Positions 8,392 to 16,742 of a stretch of 56,843 nucleotides of DNA are shown here, piece by piece. Origin of the DNA: Bacteroidetes bacterium GWF2_49_14 (GTDB lineage: Bacteria > Bacteroidota > Bacteroidia > Bacteroidales > UBA12481). The position numbers and the translations under genes were made by a program. The notes beneath the pieces were generated by a model. It saw nothing but the letters and a program-made list of their open reading frames with translations. It was not told the origin of the DNA and made no database searches. The stretch is taken from the NCBI GenBank assembly GCA_001769295.1, contig MEOR01000140.1, positions 1 through 56,843 of the forward strand. The letters run 5' to 3'. Positions within the stretch are counted from its first letter, which is position 1; each line of letters opens with the position of its first letter.

Positions 8392-9099
8392 ATGCTGAAA
8401 GATTCTTCTGCCAGAGAAAATGCACAGATGTTCAATGATATAGCAGGTTCTTATGATTTCCTGAATCACTTGCTGTCACTTAACATCGACAAGATCTGGC
8501 GCAGGAAAGCCATTAAGACCTTAAAGGCAGTTACACCCAAAAAGATACTTGATATTGCAACCGGTACCGGCGATCTGGCTTTGGCTGCACTTTCACTTAA
8601 GCCGGAAAAGATTGTCGGGGTTGATGTTTCAGAAGGTATGCTTGCGGTTGCCATGGACAAGATCGCCCGACGCAGTTTATCCTCAACGATCACTTTCGTG
8701 ACGGCACCCTGCGAGAACCTGCCGTTTTCCGATTCATCCTTTGATGCCGCAATGGTAGCTTTCGGGGTCAGGAACTTCGAAGACCCGGAACAAGGCCTCC
8801 GCGAGATTTTCAGGGTTCTTCGTCCTGGTGGAAAACTGGTGGTTCTCGAATTTTCGCTTCCACGGCAGAAATGGATACTTTCCCTCTATCGCTGGTACTT
8901 TCACCGTGTCCTTCCATCCATCGGTAAGCTTTTTTCGCGCGACCTGGCCGCTTACCGCTACCTTCCCGAATCAGTCGAAGCTTTCCCCAAAGGAAATGAA
9001 TTTGTGGAGTTGCTAAACCGTGGGGGATTCAGCTCATCAACCTATCAATCATTGACTTTCGGCATTTGCGGTATGTACACAGGCCTGAAAAATGAATGA
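8392..9099 (+). CDS. menG: Demethylmenaquinone methyltransferase MenG/UbiE
   Basis: This 235-residue SAM methyltransferase performs the last methylation of menaquinone synthesis at the membrane. It shows YDFLNHLLSLNIDKIWRR near the N-terminus, the SAM motif ILDIATGTGDLA, PFSDSSFDAAMVAFGVRNF and the FSLPR segment, all UbiE/MenG signatures. An anaerobe of this phylum would use it for menaquinone. The gene is followed by porT, a neighbourhood common in Bacteroidota. The menaquinone made would serve the ETF:quinone module at 31-37 kb. Confidence 0.93.
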   Translation: MLKDSSARENAQMFNDIAGSYDFLNHLLSLNIDKIWRRKAIKTLKAVTPKKILDIATGTGDLALAALSLKPEKIVGVDVSEGMLAVAMDKIARRSLSSTITFVTAPCENLPFSDSSFDAAMVAFGVRNFEDPEQGLREIFRVLRPGGKLVVLEFSLPRQKWILSLYRWYFHRVLPSIGKLFSRDLAAYRYLPESVEAFPKGNEFVELLNRGGFSSSTYQSLTFGICGMYTGLKNE

Positions 9100-9155
9100 A
9101 CAGAATACTAAGATCATCTGTTTATCAGTTATTTTAGCAAATCAATCTAATCTGC

Positions 9156-9839
9156 ATGTCTCGAATTAAAGGGAGTCTTTTATTTTTTTTGCTCGGCATA
9201 TCTTTCCCTCTTTTTTGCCAAACTCCGAAACCTCCGAATCTGGTCTTGCTGGATTACCAGCAGTTTCATTTCGGGTATTCCGTCGGGATAAACAAGATTG
9301 GATTCACTTTGATTCCCCGTGATAGCTTTAATGTCAGCCTGATCGAAAACCCCGGAATCAATATTAACCTCATTACAAAGTATCGATTAGGGAAAAATTT
9401 TGAAATCAGGTTTCTACCAGGAATACAATTTGCACAGCGGGATCTTACCATAGGAAAGGGTAGTGCCACAAAAACATGGAAGATTGAAAGTGTATATGTT
9501 GATTTGCCTGTTTTATTGAAATACCGTGCCGATCGAGTCAATAATTTTGCCCCCTACCTGATCGCAGGTGTATGTCCTCGCTTCGACCTCACAGGGGGTG
9601 AGATTCAGAACTGGCGTCCAGTGCAGAGATTGGTTAAGGTTTTTGATTTTTATCCGGAGTTGGGAGTGGGGGTGGATTTTTACCTGCAACAGGTCAAGGT
9701 TTCAACTGAACTAAAGTTTTCTGTGGGCATGCTGAACATTTTCAGGGATCCGGGTGTTGATCCTGAATACACTTTATATGCACAGGGAGTTGAGAAGATC
9801 TTATCCAGAATGGTTATCTTCTCTGTTCATGTTGAATAG
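9156..9839 (+). CDS. porT: PorT-family outer-membrane protein of type IX secretion
   Basis: The 227-residue protein has a signal peptide (ending FPLFCQT) and a predicted 8-strand beta-barrel: YSVGINKIGFTLIP, then LPGIQFAQRDL, VDLPVLLKYR, PYLIAGVCPRFDL and LGVGVDFYLQQ. This is the PorT/outer-membrane beta-barrel pattern, and length and position directly after menG match PorT loci of Bacteroidota. PorT is needed for T9SS assembly, and a T9SS substrate is encoded at 4340-5188. Alternation patterns alone cannot exclude another OmpA-like barrel. Confidence 0.8.
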   Translation: MSRIKGSLLFFLLGISFPLFCQTPKPPNLVLLDYQQFHFGYSVGINKIGFTLIPRDSFNVSLIENPGININLITKYRLGKNFEIRFLPGIQFAQRDLTIGKGSATKTWKIESVYVDLPVLLKYRADRVNNFAPYLIAGVCPRFDLTGGEIQNWRPVQRLVKVFDFYPELGVGVDFYLQQVKVSTELKFSVGMLNIFRDPGVDPEYTLYAQGVEKILSRMVIFSVHVE

Positions 9840-9858
9840 TATTCAGGCCCCATAAATT

Positions 9859-11418
9859 ATGACCCGAGAAGTTGACGTAGTCCTCAATCCGGAGGATGCC
9901 TCCATTCCACGACAGATTCAGAAAAAGGCATGTCTTGAAGCGGGTATTTCACCCAATGTAATCTCAGGCTACCACATACTGAAAAGATCTGTTGATGCCA
10001 GGCGCCGTCCCATAGTGGTTCGCCTGAAAGTGATGTTGTTCTGGGATGAACCGGTTCAACCGGTAGTTCAGCAGTTTAAGTGGGAGGATGTTTCAAGAGC
10101 ACCGGAGGTGGTGGTTGTCGGAGCAGGCCCCGCAGGGCTTTTTGCTGCTTTACGCCTCGTCGAGCTCGGAATAAAGCCCCTTATTATTGAGCGGGGAAAG
10201 CCGATTTCGGACCGGAAGCGTGATATCGCGATCCTGAACCGGAACCAGGGACTGGATCCCGACTCGAATTACTGTTTTGGAGAAGGCGGGGCAGGAACTT
10301 TTTCAGATGGCAAACTGTATACCCGCTCAAAAAAGAGAGGTGATGTACGAAGGGTGCTTGAAATCCTTCACCTGCATGGATCTGATGAATCTATCCTGTA
10401 TGACAGTCATCCCCACATTGGAACCGACCGGCTTCCGGGAATAGTGACAAACATCCGTCAAACGCTGACCGACCACGGCGCGGTTTTCTTTTTCAACCGG
10501 CGTGTAAATGGCATGGTGATCCGTGAGGGGAGAGCTGTCGGGGTCACCACGGTTCAGGGCGAAACAATTACTGGCAAGGCCGTGATTCTGGCCACCGGAC
10601 ACTCAGCCATCGACATATACCAGATGCTCAGGGAAGCAGGCCTGAGAATGGAGGTGAAGGGATTTGCCATGGGCGTGCGAATTGAGCATCCTCAGCTACT
10701 GATTGACCAATTGCAGTACCATTCCCGTGAAGGAAGAGGCAAGTACCTGCCTGCAGCTGAATATACACTGGTGAAAAATGTGGCGGGAAGAGGAGTATAC
10801 TCGTTTTGCATGTGCCCGGGTGGAATTATTGTGCCTTCGTCTACCCTTGAAAATGAGGCTGTTGTCAATGGTATGTCGAACAGCCTCCGTAATTCGCCAT
10901 TTGCCAACAGCGGTCTGGTGGTTGAAATCCGGCCGGAGGATCTCGGTCAGTACCAGGAGCATGGCCCGTTTGCCGGACTTGCCTATCAGCAGGACCTGGA
11001 GCGATCGGCATTCAGATATGGCGGCTCCGGACAAACAGCACCCGCACAACGGCTTACGGATTTTACCGCCAACCGGAACTCTTCATCCCTGCCTGATCAT
11101 TCCTATCACCCCGGATTGGTTTGCTCGCCGATGCACCAGTGGCTGCCCGATGATATTCGTTTAAGGCTTCAGGAAGGGCTCAGGTTTTTCGGCCGCCGTA
11201 TGAAAGGTTTCCTTACCGATGGTGCGATAATGGCAGGAGTGGAATCCCGGACCTCATCTCCGGTCAGGATTATCCGCGATCCCGAAACCGGAAACCATCC
11301 CGATTTGCCGGGTTTATTCCCTGCAGGGGAAGGAGCCGGATACGCCGGGGGAATTGTTTCTTCAGCAATGGATGGTGAGCTGGCAGCTTCGGCAGCAGCC
11401 CGTTTTATCTTCTCCTGA
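9859..11418 (+). CDS. FAD-dependent oxidoreductase (COG2509-type)
   Basis: This 519-residue flavoprotein has an N-terminal segment of about 90 residues, then the FAD motif EVVVVGAGPAGLFAALRL. Next come FGEGGAGTFSDGKLYTR, ILATGHSAIDIYQML and a C-terminal FAD-closing motif GLFPAGEGAGYAGGIVSSA. These fit the uncharacterised FAD-dependent dehydrogenases of COG2509. The substrate is unknown. It begins 19 bases after porT and its end overlaps the convergent methyltransferase by 14 bases. Confidence 0.88.
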   Translation: MTREVDVVLNPEDASIPRQIQKKACLEAGISPNVISGYHILKRSVDARRRPIVVRLKVMLFWDEPVQPVVQQFKWEDVSRAPEVVVVGAGPAGLFAALRLVELGIKPLIIERGKPISDRKRDIAILNRNQGLDPDSNYCFGEGGAGTFSDGKLYTRSKKRGDVRRVLEILHLHGSDESILYDSHPHIGTDRLPGIVTNIRQTLTDHGAVFFFNRRVNGMVIREGRAVGVTTVQGETITGKAVILATGHSAIDIYQMLREAGLRMEVKGFAMGVRIEHPQLLIDQLQYHSREGRGKYLPAAEYTLVKNVAGRGVYSFCMCPGGIIVPSSTLENEAVVNGMSNSLRNSPFANSGLVVEIRPEDLGQYQEHGPFAGLAYQQDLERSAFRYGGSGQTAPAQRLTDFTANRNSSSLPDHSYHPGLVCSPMHQWLPDDIRLRLQEGLRFFGRRMKGFLTDGAIMAGVESRTSSPVRIIRDPETGNHPDLPGLFPAGEGAGYAGGIVSSAMDGELAASAAARFIFS

Positions 11419-12178
11419 ACTCGCTGCAGATGATTGCCGCCGCAACCGACACATTCAGGGATTCGGGCTTCCCTGCACCGACGGAAAAATCAGGAATTAA
11501 GAGATCGTTAACCGACAGATTTTGAAAGCTTGGGGTGAGTCCCTTGGACTCGTTCCCCATCAGGATTATCCCGTTTCTGGTTAGATTTGCCTTATATATC
11601 GAAGTTCCGGCCAATGAACTGGCATAGACCGGAAAACCCTGAGGGAGATCTGAAAGAAACGAATTGAGGCTGGTTTGCAGAAGGTGTACCCTGAATATGG
11701 ACCCCATGCTGGATTGAACAACTTTCGGCGAAAAAAAATCAGCCGAGTCCATGGAGGAAACCACTCCTGCCAGTCCAAACCAATCAGCAAGGCGTACCAG
11801 CGTTCCTACATTCCCCGGATCCTGAACATGGTCAAGTCCGATAAGCAAATCGGAGTTGAAATTAAAATTTCGGGTGGATGGTTCCGGTTTTGATGCTATT
11901 GCCAAAGCTTGATTTGGCGTTTTCATCAGGCTCATCCGTTCGAGTTCCGCTTCCGAAACCATCTGAACCTGATCAGGTTTATTGATTATTTCATGCTCCT
12001 GTTCCCTTAACCAGATCTCAAGGCCGAACAAGTTTCTGATCCTGAATGACGATTCAACCGGTAACCGTAAAAGTTCCCTGACGATTTTATCCCCTTCCAC
12101 AATGAAGCAACCCGATTCGTCTCGCTCCTTTTTTCGGTCAAGCGACCGGATAAACTGTATTTGAGCTTTTGATACCAT
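11405..12178 (-). CDS. SpoU/TrmH-family RNA 2'-O-methyltransferase
   Basis: The 257-residue protein is a SPOUT knot methyltransferase of the TrmH/RlmB branch. Motif 1 is DHVQDPGNVGTLVRLADW, motif 2 is IILMGNESKG and motif 3 is ESLNVSVAAAII. A substrate-binding N-terminal domain (about residues 1-100, with FIVEGDKIVRELL) precedes the catalytic domain. It would methylate a ribose in tRNA or 23S rRNA; the site is unknown. It is convergent with the oxidoreductase and divergent from tamL. Confidence 0.9.
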   Translation of the reverse strand: MVSKAQIQFIRSLDRKKERDESGCFIVEGDKIVRELLRLPVESSFRIRNLFGLEIWLREQEHEIINKPDQVQMVSEAELERMSLMKTPNQALAIASKPEPSTRNFNFNSDLLIGLDHVQDPGNVGTLVRLADWFGLAGVVSSMDSADFFSPKVVQSSMGSIFRVHLLQTSLNSFLSDLPQGFPVYASSLAGTSIYKANLTRNGIILMGNESKGLTPSFQNLSVNDLLIPDFSVGAGKPESLNVSVAAAIICSEFRRR

Positions 12179-12193
12179 CCATGGCTTTGTGGA

Positions 12194-12223
12194 GTTGCAA
12201 TTTAATTAAATTTATAATCTTTG
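12194..12223 (+). promoter_or_regulatory. Probable promoter of the TamL-type gene
   Basis: GTTG at 12194-12197 and AATCTTTG at 12216-12223 are 18 bases apart and each differs by one base from the TTTG-N19-TAnnTTTG promoter. A CAGGAGA ribosome site and the ATG at 12241 follow, supporting that start over the longer in-frame ATG at 12169. Confidence 0.45.
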
Positions 12224-12240
12224 GGCCTGACAGGAGAATT

Positions 12241-14580
12241 ATGCAAAAGATCGGAATATCAAGCTTCTATATTAGAGTAACTGCCCGCCTTATGTGTTTT
12301 GCTTGCATGATATTCCTGCTGTCATGCAGCCCGGTTCGTTATGTTCCCGACCAAAAATACCTTTTGGTTTACAATAAAATTGAAGTTGCCGGGCAAGGAG
12401 TCAGTAAACGTGATTTATCAGATTATCTTCGACAACAGCCAAATAAAAAGATTTTCGGTTTCATACGGTTTCACCTCGGTGTCTATAATCTATCCAATCC
12501 GGCAAAGCAAAAAGGAATAAACAACTGGCTCAGAACCATTGGAGAAGAACCTGTTATATATAATCCTGCAGCAAGGGAGAAATCTAAAGCCCAGCTTCAG
12601 CAGTTTTTAAAGAATTCCGGATTTCACTTCGCCAGTGTTACCGATACGGTTGTTTTTAATGGAAAAAAAGCAGGGGTAACCTACCGGATTCATTTTGGGC
12701 CACCATACATTGTTGACCGGATTAGCCTGACGAACCCCGATTTTATCACGGATTCAGGAATCAGAAGCCTGATTGCCAAAGATTCAGCCTCATCGCTTTT
12801 GGCGCCGGGAATGCGATTTGACCAGGAAATATTCAGGCTTGAAAGAAACAGAATTGCAAAAGTCCTGCGCGACCATGGTTATTACGGGTTTTCCCGGGAG
12901 TACATCTATTTTCAAACCGATACCCTCCGGGGAAACCTTACTGCCGGAATTACTCTGGGCATCATGAATCCCCGAGATGCGGGAACAGATCCTTCTCTGT
13001 CCTCGTTCCACCCCCTTTATCGGATTGGGGATATCAGTATTATAACAGATTTTAATTCGGCAGAATATCTAAAGGACCCAGCGAGTTATCTTGCCACGGC
13101 TGATACGCTTGTCTTTATGGGCACGAAATTGGTTTTTAAGGGCAAATTGTACATGCGCCCGAGCCTTTTGCAATCCTCCGTGGCTTTTCAAAAAGGATCC
13201 CTTTTTGGCCAGATGCTGGCAGACAAAACAACCGAGAACTTTTCCTCCCTTAGAAACTTCAAGCAGATAAAGGTTAATTTTTTACCGGGGCCCTTCCTTT
13301 CAGATTCCATACAACAGCTTGACTGTCAGGTTTTTTTAACTCCAATGATAAAACAATCCTACGATGTATCCCTTGAAGGAACCTATTCGTCGGGTAACAT
13401 AGGAGTGGCCGGTAACCTCATCTATAAGCACAGGAATCTGCTAAAAGGCGCCGAGAGTTTTGAACTCAAATTCAAGGGGGCAGTTGAATTTTTGAGCAAT
13501 GCCGTGGCAGACTTTAACCGGATGGTGGAGTTTGGTATCGACGGACGGTTGGATGTTCCCCGGACCTGGGTTCCGTTTACCCGGAATAAGAGTTTTAAAT
13601 ATGGGAAGCCTCATGCCTCGGTTAATCTGAGTTTCAATTACCAGGCCCGCCCCGACTTTACCCGCACCATTGTCAATGCTGCCTATGGTTATAATTGGAA
13701 AACCCTTCTTACCCGGCATCAGATCAATGTTCTCGAATTCAACTATGTGAATGTTACCAAGATGTCTGACCGGTTTTATGAGATTATCAAAGGCACCTAT
13801 ATCGAGAATAGTTTTCGCTCACACGTTGTACCTGCTTTCAACTATACGCTGACGCTTACAGATCAGGAGCTTAATAAGAATTCCAGTTTCTATTTCATCC
13901 GTATCCGGCCTGAAATTGCAGGAAACCTATTCTATACGGTCAACAGATTGGCAATCCCTGACAAGCCTGACAATGGATACTTGTTTTTAGGAACCCCTTT
14001 TTCTCAGTACACTGAAGCAGATGTTGATCTTCGTTATCATTGGGTGATGAATCCTACGAACCGCATGGCATTTCGTGTATTTGCAGGGGCCGGCTACCCC
14101 TATGGCAATACGGATGCCCTGCCGTTTGAGAAAAAGTATTTCTCGGGTGGTTCCTCCGGTATCCGCGCATGGCAGGTAAGGTCGCTCGGCCCGGGAAGCT
14201 ATGTAATGCCAGAGGACCAGTCCCATCTGTACCCAAATCAGCTCGGTGACGTCAAGTTGGAGGCTAATATTGAATACCGGTTTGATCTTTTTAAGGCTCT
14301 GAAGGGGGCGTTGTTTCTGGATGCAGGTAACATTTGGACTATCAGGGACTCGGATGAACGCCCGGGCGCCGTTTTTAAGGTATCCTCCTTTTATCGTGAA
14401 ATAGCTGTAGGTACCGGTTTTGGTATTCGCGCTGATCTCTCGTATTTTATAGGTCGGCTTGATCTGGGCATTAAGCTTCGGGATCCCGGCACTCCTGACG
14501 GACCCAAATGGATACCCGGTTACCGGCCTTATGCCTGGAAGGATTTTGTTCTCAATTTTGGTATCGGTTATCCTTTTTAA
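12241..14580 (+). CDS. tamL: TamL-type lipoprotein Omp85 (BamA/TamA family)
   Basis: The 779-residue protein has a lipoprotein signal (CMIFLLSCSP, lipid anchor on the Cys of LLSC). POTRA repeats cover about residues 25-380 (for example YNKIEVAGQGVSKRDLSDYL and FHLGVYNL), and a C-terminal barrel follows with GGSSGIRAWQVRSLGPGSY as the Omp85 lid motif (RAW in place of RGF). The final residue is Phe (NFGIGYPF). This is the Bacteroidota TamL form, which pairs with TamB in envelope lipid or protein transport. No tamB is seen next to it. The start at 12241 was chosen from the promoter and ribosome site just upstream. Confidence 0.88.
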   Translation: MQKIGISSFYIRVTARLMCFACMIFLLSCSPVRYVPDQKYLLVYNKIEVAGQGVSKRDLSDYLRQQPNKKIFGFIRFHLGVYNLSNPAKQKGINNWLRTIGEEPVIYNPAAREKSKAQLQQFLKNSGFHFASVTDTVVFNGKKAGVTYRIHFGPPYIVDRISLTNPDFITDSGIRSLIAKDSASSLLAPGMRFDQEIFRLERNRIAKVLRDHGYYGFSREYIYFQTDTLRGNLTAGITLGIMNPRDAGTDPSLSSFHPLYRIGDISIITDFNSAEYLKDPASYLATADTLVFMGTKLVFKGKLYMRPSLLQSSVAFQKGSLFGQMLADKTTENFSSLRNFKQIKVNFLPGPFLSDSIQQLDCQVFLTPMIKQSYDVSLEGTYSSGNIGVAGNLIYKHRNLLKGAESFELKFKGAVEFLSNAVADFNRMVEFGIDGRLDVPRTWVPFTRNKSFKYGKPHASVNLSFNYQARPDFTRTIVNAAYGYNWKTLLTRHQINVLEFNYVNVTKMSDRFYEIIKGTYIENSFRSHVVPAFNYTLTLTDQELNKNSSFYFIRIRPEIAGNLFYTVNRLAIPDKPDNGYLFLGTPFSQYTEADVDLRYHWVMNPTNRMAFRVFAGAGYPYGNTDALPFEKKYFSGGSSGIRAWQVRSLGPGSYVMPEDQSHLYPNQLGDVKLEANIEYRFDLFKALKGALFLDAGNIWTIRDSDERPGAVFKVSSFYREIAVGTGFGIRADLSYFIGRLDLGIKLRDPGTPDGPKWIPGYRPYAWKDFVLNFGIGYPF

Positions 14581-14615
14581 TCCGGATCTGCTACTCCTTA
14601 TTTTCGACTTTGCCG

Positions 14616-14623
14616 TATATTTG
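14616..14623 (+). promoter_or_regulatory. -7 promoter element for the aldolase gene
   Basis: TATATTTG is an exact TAnnTTTG match 24 bases before the ATG at 14647. No good -33 element is present at the standard distance. Confidence 0.45.
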
Positions 14624-14646
14624 CCCACTCATTAAAATTCTCGATC

Positions 14647-15720
14647 ATGAAAATTCTCGATGTTGTTAAGCCGGGTGTTGTAACCGGTTCGGATGTCCAA
14701 AAAATCTTTAGCATAGCAAAAGAAAATGCGTTTGCTATACCTGCTGTCAACGTTGTTGGCACCAACTCCGTAAATTCGGTTCTTGAGGCTGCAAAGATAG
14801 CCCAGGCCCCGGTGATTGTTCAATTCTCCAATGGTGGTGCTGCATTCTGGGCTGGCAAAGGCCTGCCCAATGATCATCATGAGGCTGCGATTTTAGGGGG
14901 TATAGCAGGCGCCCGCCATATTCATATTGTTGCCGAAGCCTATGGGGTACCGGTGATTGTTCATACGGACCATGCCGCGAAAAAACTCCTGCCCTGGATA
15001 GACGGATTGCTCGATATGAGTGAAAAGCATTTTAAAAAACATGGCAAACCACTCTACAGCTCACACATGTTGGACCTTTCAGAAGAACCACTGGCAGAAA
15101 ACATAGATATATGCAAGAAGTACCTCCAGCGGATGAGTAAAATGGGGATGACCCTGGAAATTGAACTGGGCGTGACAGGCGGGGAAGAAGATGGCGTTGA
15201 CAATACGGGGGTTGATAATGCTTTACTCTATACACAGCCAGAACATGTGGCTTATGCGTATACTGAACTGTCCAAAATAAGCCCGAATTTTACTATTGCA
15301 GCATCCTTTGGCAATGTACATGGTGTTTACAAACCGGGTAATGTAAACTTGCAACCCAGGATTCTGAAGAATTCTCAGGACTATATTGTTAAGACATACA
15401 ACACCCCGCAAAAGCCGGTTGATTTTGTCTTTCATGGTGGTTCGGGTTCATCCCGTGAAGAGATACGGGAGGCAATCTCATATGGGGTTGTCAAAATGAA
15501 CATTGACACTGATACTCAGTGGGCTTACTGGATCGGTATCCGCGATTACTATGAGAAGAACAAGGGATATCTGCAATCCCAGATCGGAAATCCGGAAGGT
15601 GCGGATAAGCCGAACAAGAAAAAGTATGACCCCCGCGTTTTCCTTCGTGAAGGTGAGAAAACCATGATAGCCCGGCTACAGACTGCTTTTGAAGACCTCA
15701 ACTGTATCGGCAGGATATAA
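14647..15720 (+). CDS. fbaA: Class II fructose-bisphosphate aldolase
   Basis: This zinc enzyme of glycolysis/gluconeogenesis cleaves fructose 1,6-bisphosphate. The 357 residues match the class IIA FbaA type (E. coli 359). Visible are VIVHTDHAAKK (catalytic Asp and a zinc His), LEIELGVTGGEEDGVDN, the zinc His in ASFGNVHGVYKPG, FHGGSGSSREEI and NIDTDTQWAYW. It is a single-gene unit with its own -7 element and is followed by the inverted repeat at 15738-15796. Confidence 0.95.
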   Translation: MKILDVVKPGVVTGSDVQKIFSIAKENAFAIPAVNVVGTNSVNSVLEAAKIAQAPVIVQFSNGGAAFWAGKGLPNDHHEAAILGGIAGARHIHIVAEAYGVPVIVHTDHAAKKLLPWIDGLLDMSEKHFKKHGKPLYSSHMLDLSEEPLAENIDICKKYLQRMSKMGMTLEIELGVTGGEEDGVDNTGVDNALLYTQPEHVAYAYTELSKISPNFTIAASFGNVHGVYKPGNVNLQPRILKNSQDYIVKTYNTPQKPVDFVFHGGSGSSREEIREAISYGVVKMNIDTDTQWAYWIGIRDYYEKNKGYLQSQIGNPEGADKPNKKKYDPRVFLREGEKTMIARLQTAFEDLNCIGRI

Positions 15721-15737
15721 TTTTTTCTTTTTTCAGT

Positions 15738-15796
15738 CATAATCCTCCATTTTACCTGGTTTTTAGCATATATACCAGTATAAATGGAGGATTATG
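15738..15796 (+). repeat. Long inverted repeat covering the ribosome site and start codon of the next gene
   Basis: A perfect 15-bp arm (CATAATCCTCCATTT, 15738-15752) pairs with 15782-15796 (AAATGGAGGATTATG). A further 5 bp (CTGGT 15756-15760 with ACCAG 15774-15778) pairs after a 3-base mismatch, leaving a 13-base loop. The right arm holds the GGAGG ribosome site and the ATG at 15794, so an RNA hairpin would hide both. There is no U-tract after it, which argues against a simple terminator for the aldolase. Confidence 0.85.
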
Positions 15797-16405
15797 ATTT
15801 TACGTTTTCTTTTCACCCGATCAGAATTCCGCGGTACCCTTATTCTGGCATCCGGAGTTATCGCTGTCCGGTTGCTGATGTCTGCCGCTGGCCATCCAGA
15901 TATTCCGCCGGAAGAATTTTTACCTGAGAAACCGGAAGAGGTTTCGGAACAGTCAAAAAAGAAGGCGGATAAAATCGAGATTAATTCTGCTGATAGTACC
16001 CGTTTGCTTGATCTGAATGGCATCGGGCCTGTATTCGCACGCAGGATTGTAAGATACAGGGAGGCACTTGGCGGATTCATAGCAGTTGGTCAGTTGTTGG
16101 AAGTTTATGGCATGGACACGATCCGGTATGAAGGTTTTATATCTCAGATATACCTGGATACCAGTCATCTGATTAAGCTAGATGTAAACCGCGCTACCTT
16201 TAAGCAATTGCTTGCACACCCCTATCTGGATTACGAGCAGGTTAAAGCGGTCTGCCGTTTTCGCGAGCGGAAAGGGAAACTCGAGGCGCCAGGCGAGTTA
16301 TGGGCAGCCGGAGTCCTGCCTGATTCCCTGCGGAAGAGCCTAAGACAATATTTATTTGCTGGTCAGGACTCCGTACAAAAAGAGGCCAGGGGTTTTGTAA
16401 AATAA
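15794..16405 (+). CDS. Helix-hairpin-helix (ComEA-like) membrane-anchored protein
   Basis: The 203-residue protein has one N-terminal hydrophobic segment (about residues 14-32) and a charged linker (EEFLPEKPEEVSEQSKKK). Two helix-hairpin-helix units follow: INSADSTRLLDLNGIGPVFARRIVRYRE, and LDVNRATFKQLLAHPYLDYEQVKAVCRF. The first matches the ComEA HhH pattern (NxAxxxxLxxLxGIGxxxAxxI). Such proteins bind DNA at the outer face of the membrane, for instance in natural transformation. No other competence gene is near, so the role is inferred. Its start lies in the arm of the inverted repeat. Confidence 0.8.
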   Translation: MILRFLFTRSEFRGTLILASGVIAVRLLMSAAGHPDIPPEEFLPEKPEEVSEQSKKKADKIEINSADSTRLLDLNGIGPVFARRIVRYREALGGFIAVGQLLEVYGMDTIRYEGFISQIYLDTSHLIKLDVNRATFKQLLAHPYLDYEQVKAVCRFRERKGKLEAPGELWAAGVLPDSLRKSLRQYLFAGQDSVQKEARGFVK

Positions 16406-16424
16406 AGATTTTTGTTTTCCTTTG
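16394..16424 (+). promoter_or_regulatory. Promoter of rpsU (TTTG-N19-TTCCTTTG)
   Basis: TTTG at 16394-16397 and TTCCTTTG at 16417-16424 are exactly 19 bases apart; the -7 box differs by one base from TAnnTTTG. It overlaps the end of the ComEA-like gene, which stops at 16405, and lies 46 bases before rpsU. Confidence 0.6.
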
Positions 16425-16470
16425 CAGTCCGAAATTCAGCTAACTGAAATTTTTAAATAAGTAACAGCGT

Positions 16471-16668
16471 ATGATCATCATTCCGGTAAAAGAAGGCGAG
16501 AACATTGAAAGGGCTCTCAAAAAATTTAAGCGCAAGTTTGAAAAAACCGGCGTAGTTAAGGAACTAAGATCCCGTCAGGCCTTCACCAAACCCTCCATCA
16601 AGCGCCGTCAGGAATTACTCCGTGCTGCCTACGTACAGCAGTTGCAGCAGACGGCAGAAAACGAATAG
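16471..16668 (+). CDS. rpsU: 30S ribosomal protein S21
   Basis: The 65 residues match S21, with IIPVKEGENIERALKKFKRK and RRQELLRAAY (basic, helical, mostly alpha). It binds 16S rRNA near the anti-Shine-Dalgarno region. It opens the conserved Bacteroidota block rpsU-xerC-hpf-tRNA-tuf. A 6-bp inverted repeat with 12-base loop (TCGGCC at 16669, GGCCGA at 16687) lies just after the stop and may attenuate read-through into xerC. Confidence 0.95.
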   Translation: MIIIPVKEGENIERALKKFKRKFEKTGVVKELRSRQAFTKPSIKRRQELLRAAYVQQLQQTAENE

Positions 16669-16742
16669 TCGGCCTGCTATTTTTTTGGCCGAAACAAACT
16701 TTGCATTTTTTCGTTATATTTATGTAAAGATTTCGGTCGATT

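Noticed and set aside
10696..11049. 117-codon open frame on the minus strand
   Set aside because: It is antisense to the FAD oxidoreductase and shows no protein-like features.
13987..14628. 213-codon open frame on the minus strand
   Set aside because: It lies opposite tamL, has no recognisable domain and follows the codon pattern of the sense gene.
15549..15740. Minus-strand ORF starting at the inverted repeat
   Set aside because: It has GGAGG-N-ATG only because of the repeat symmetry and runs antisense through the aldolase gene.
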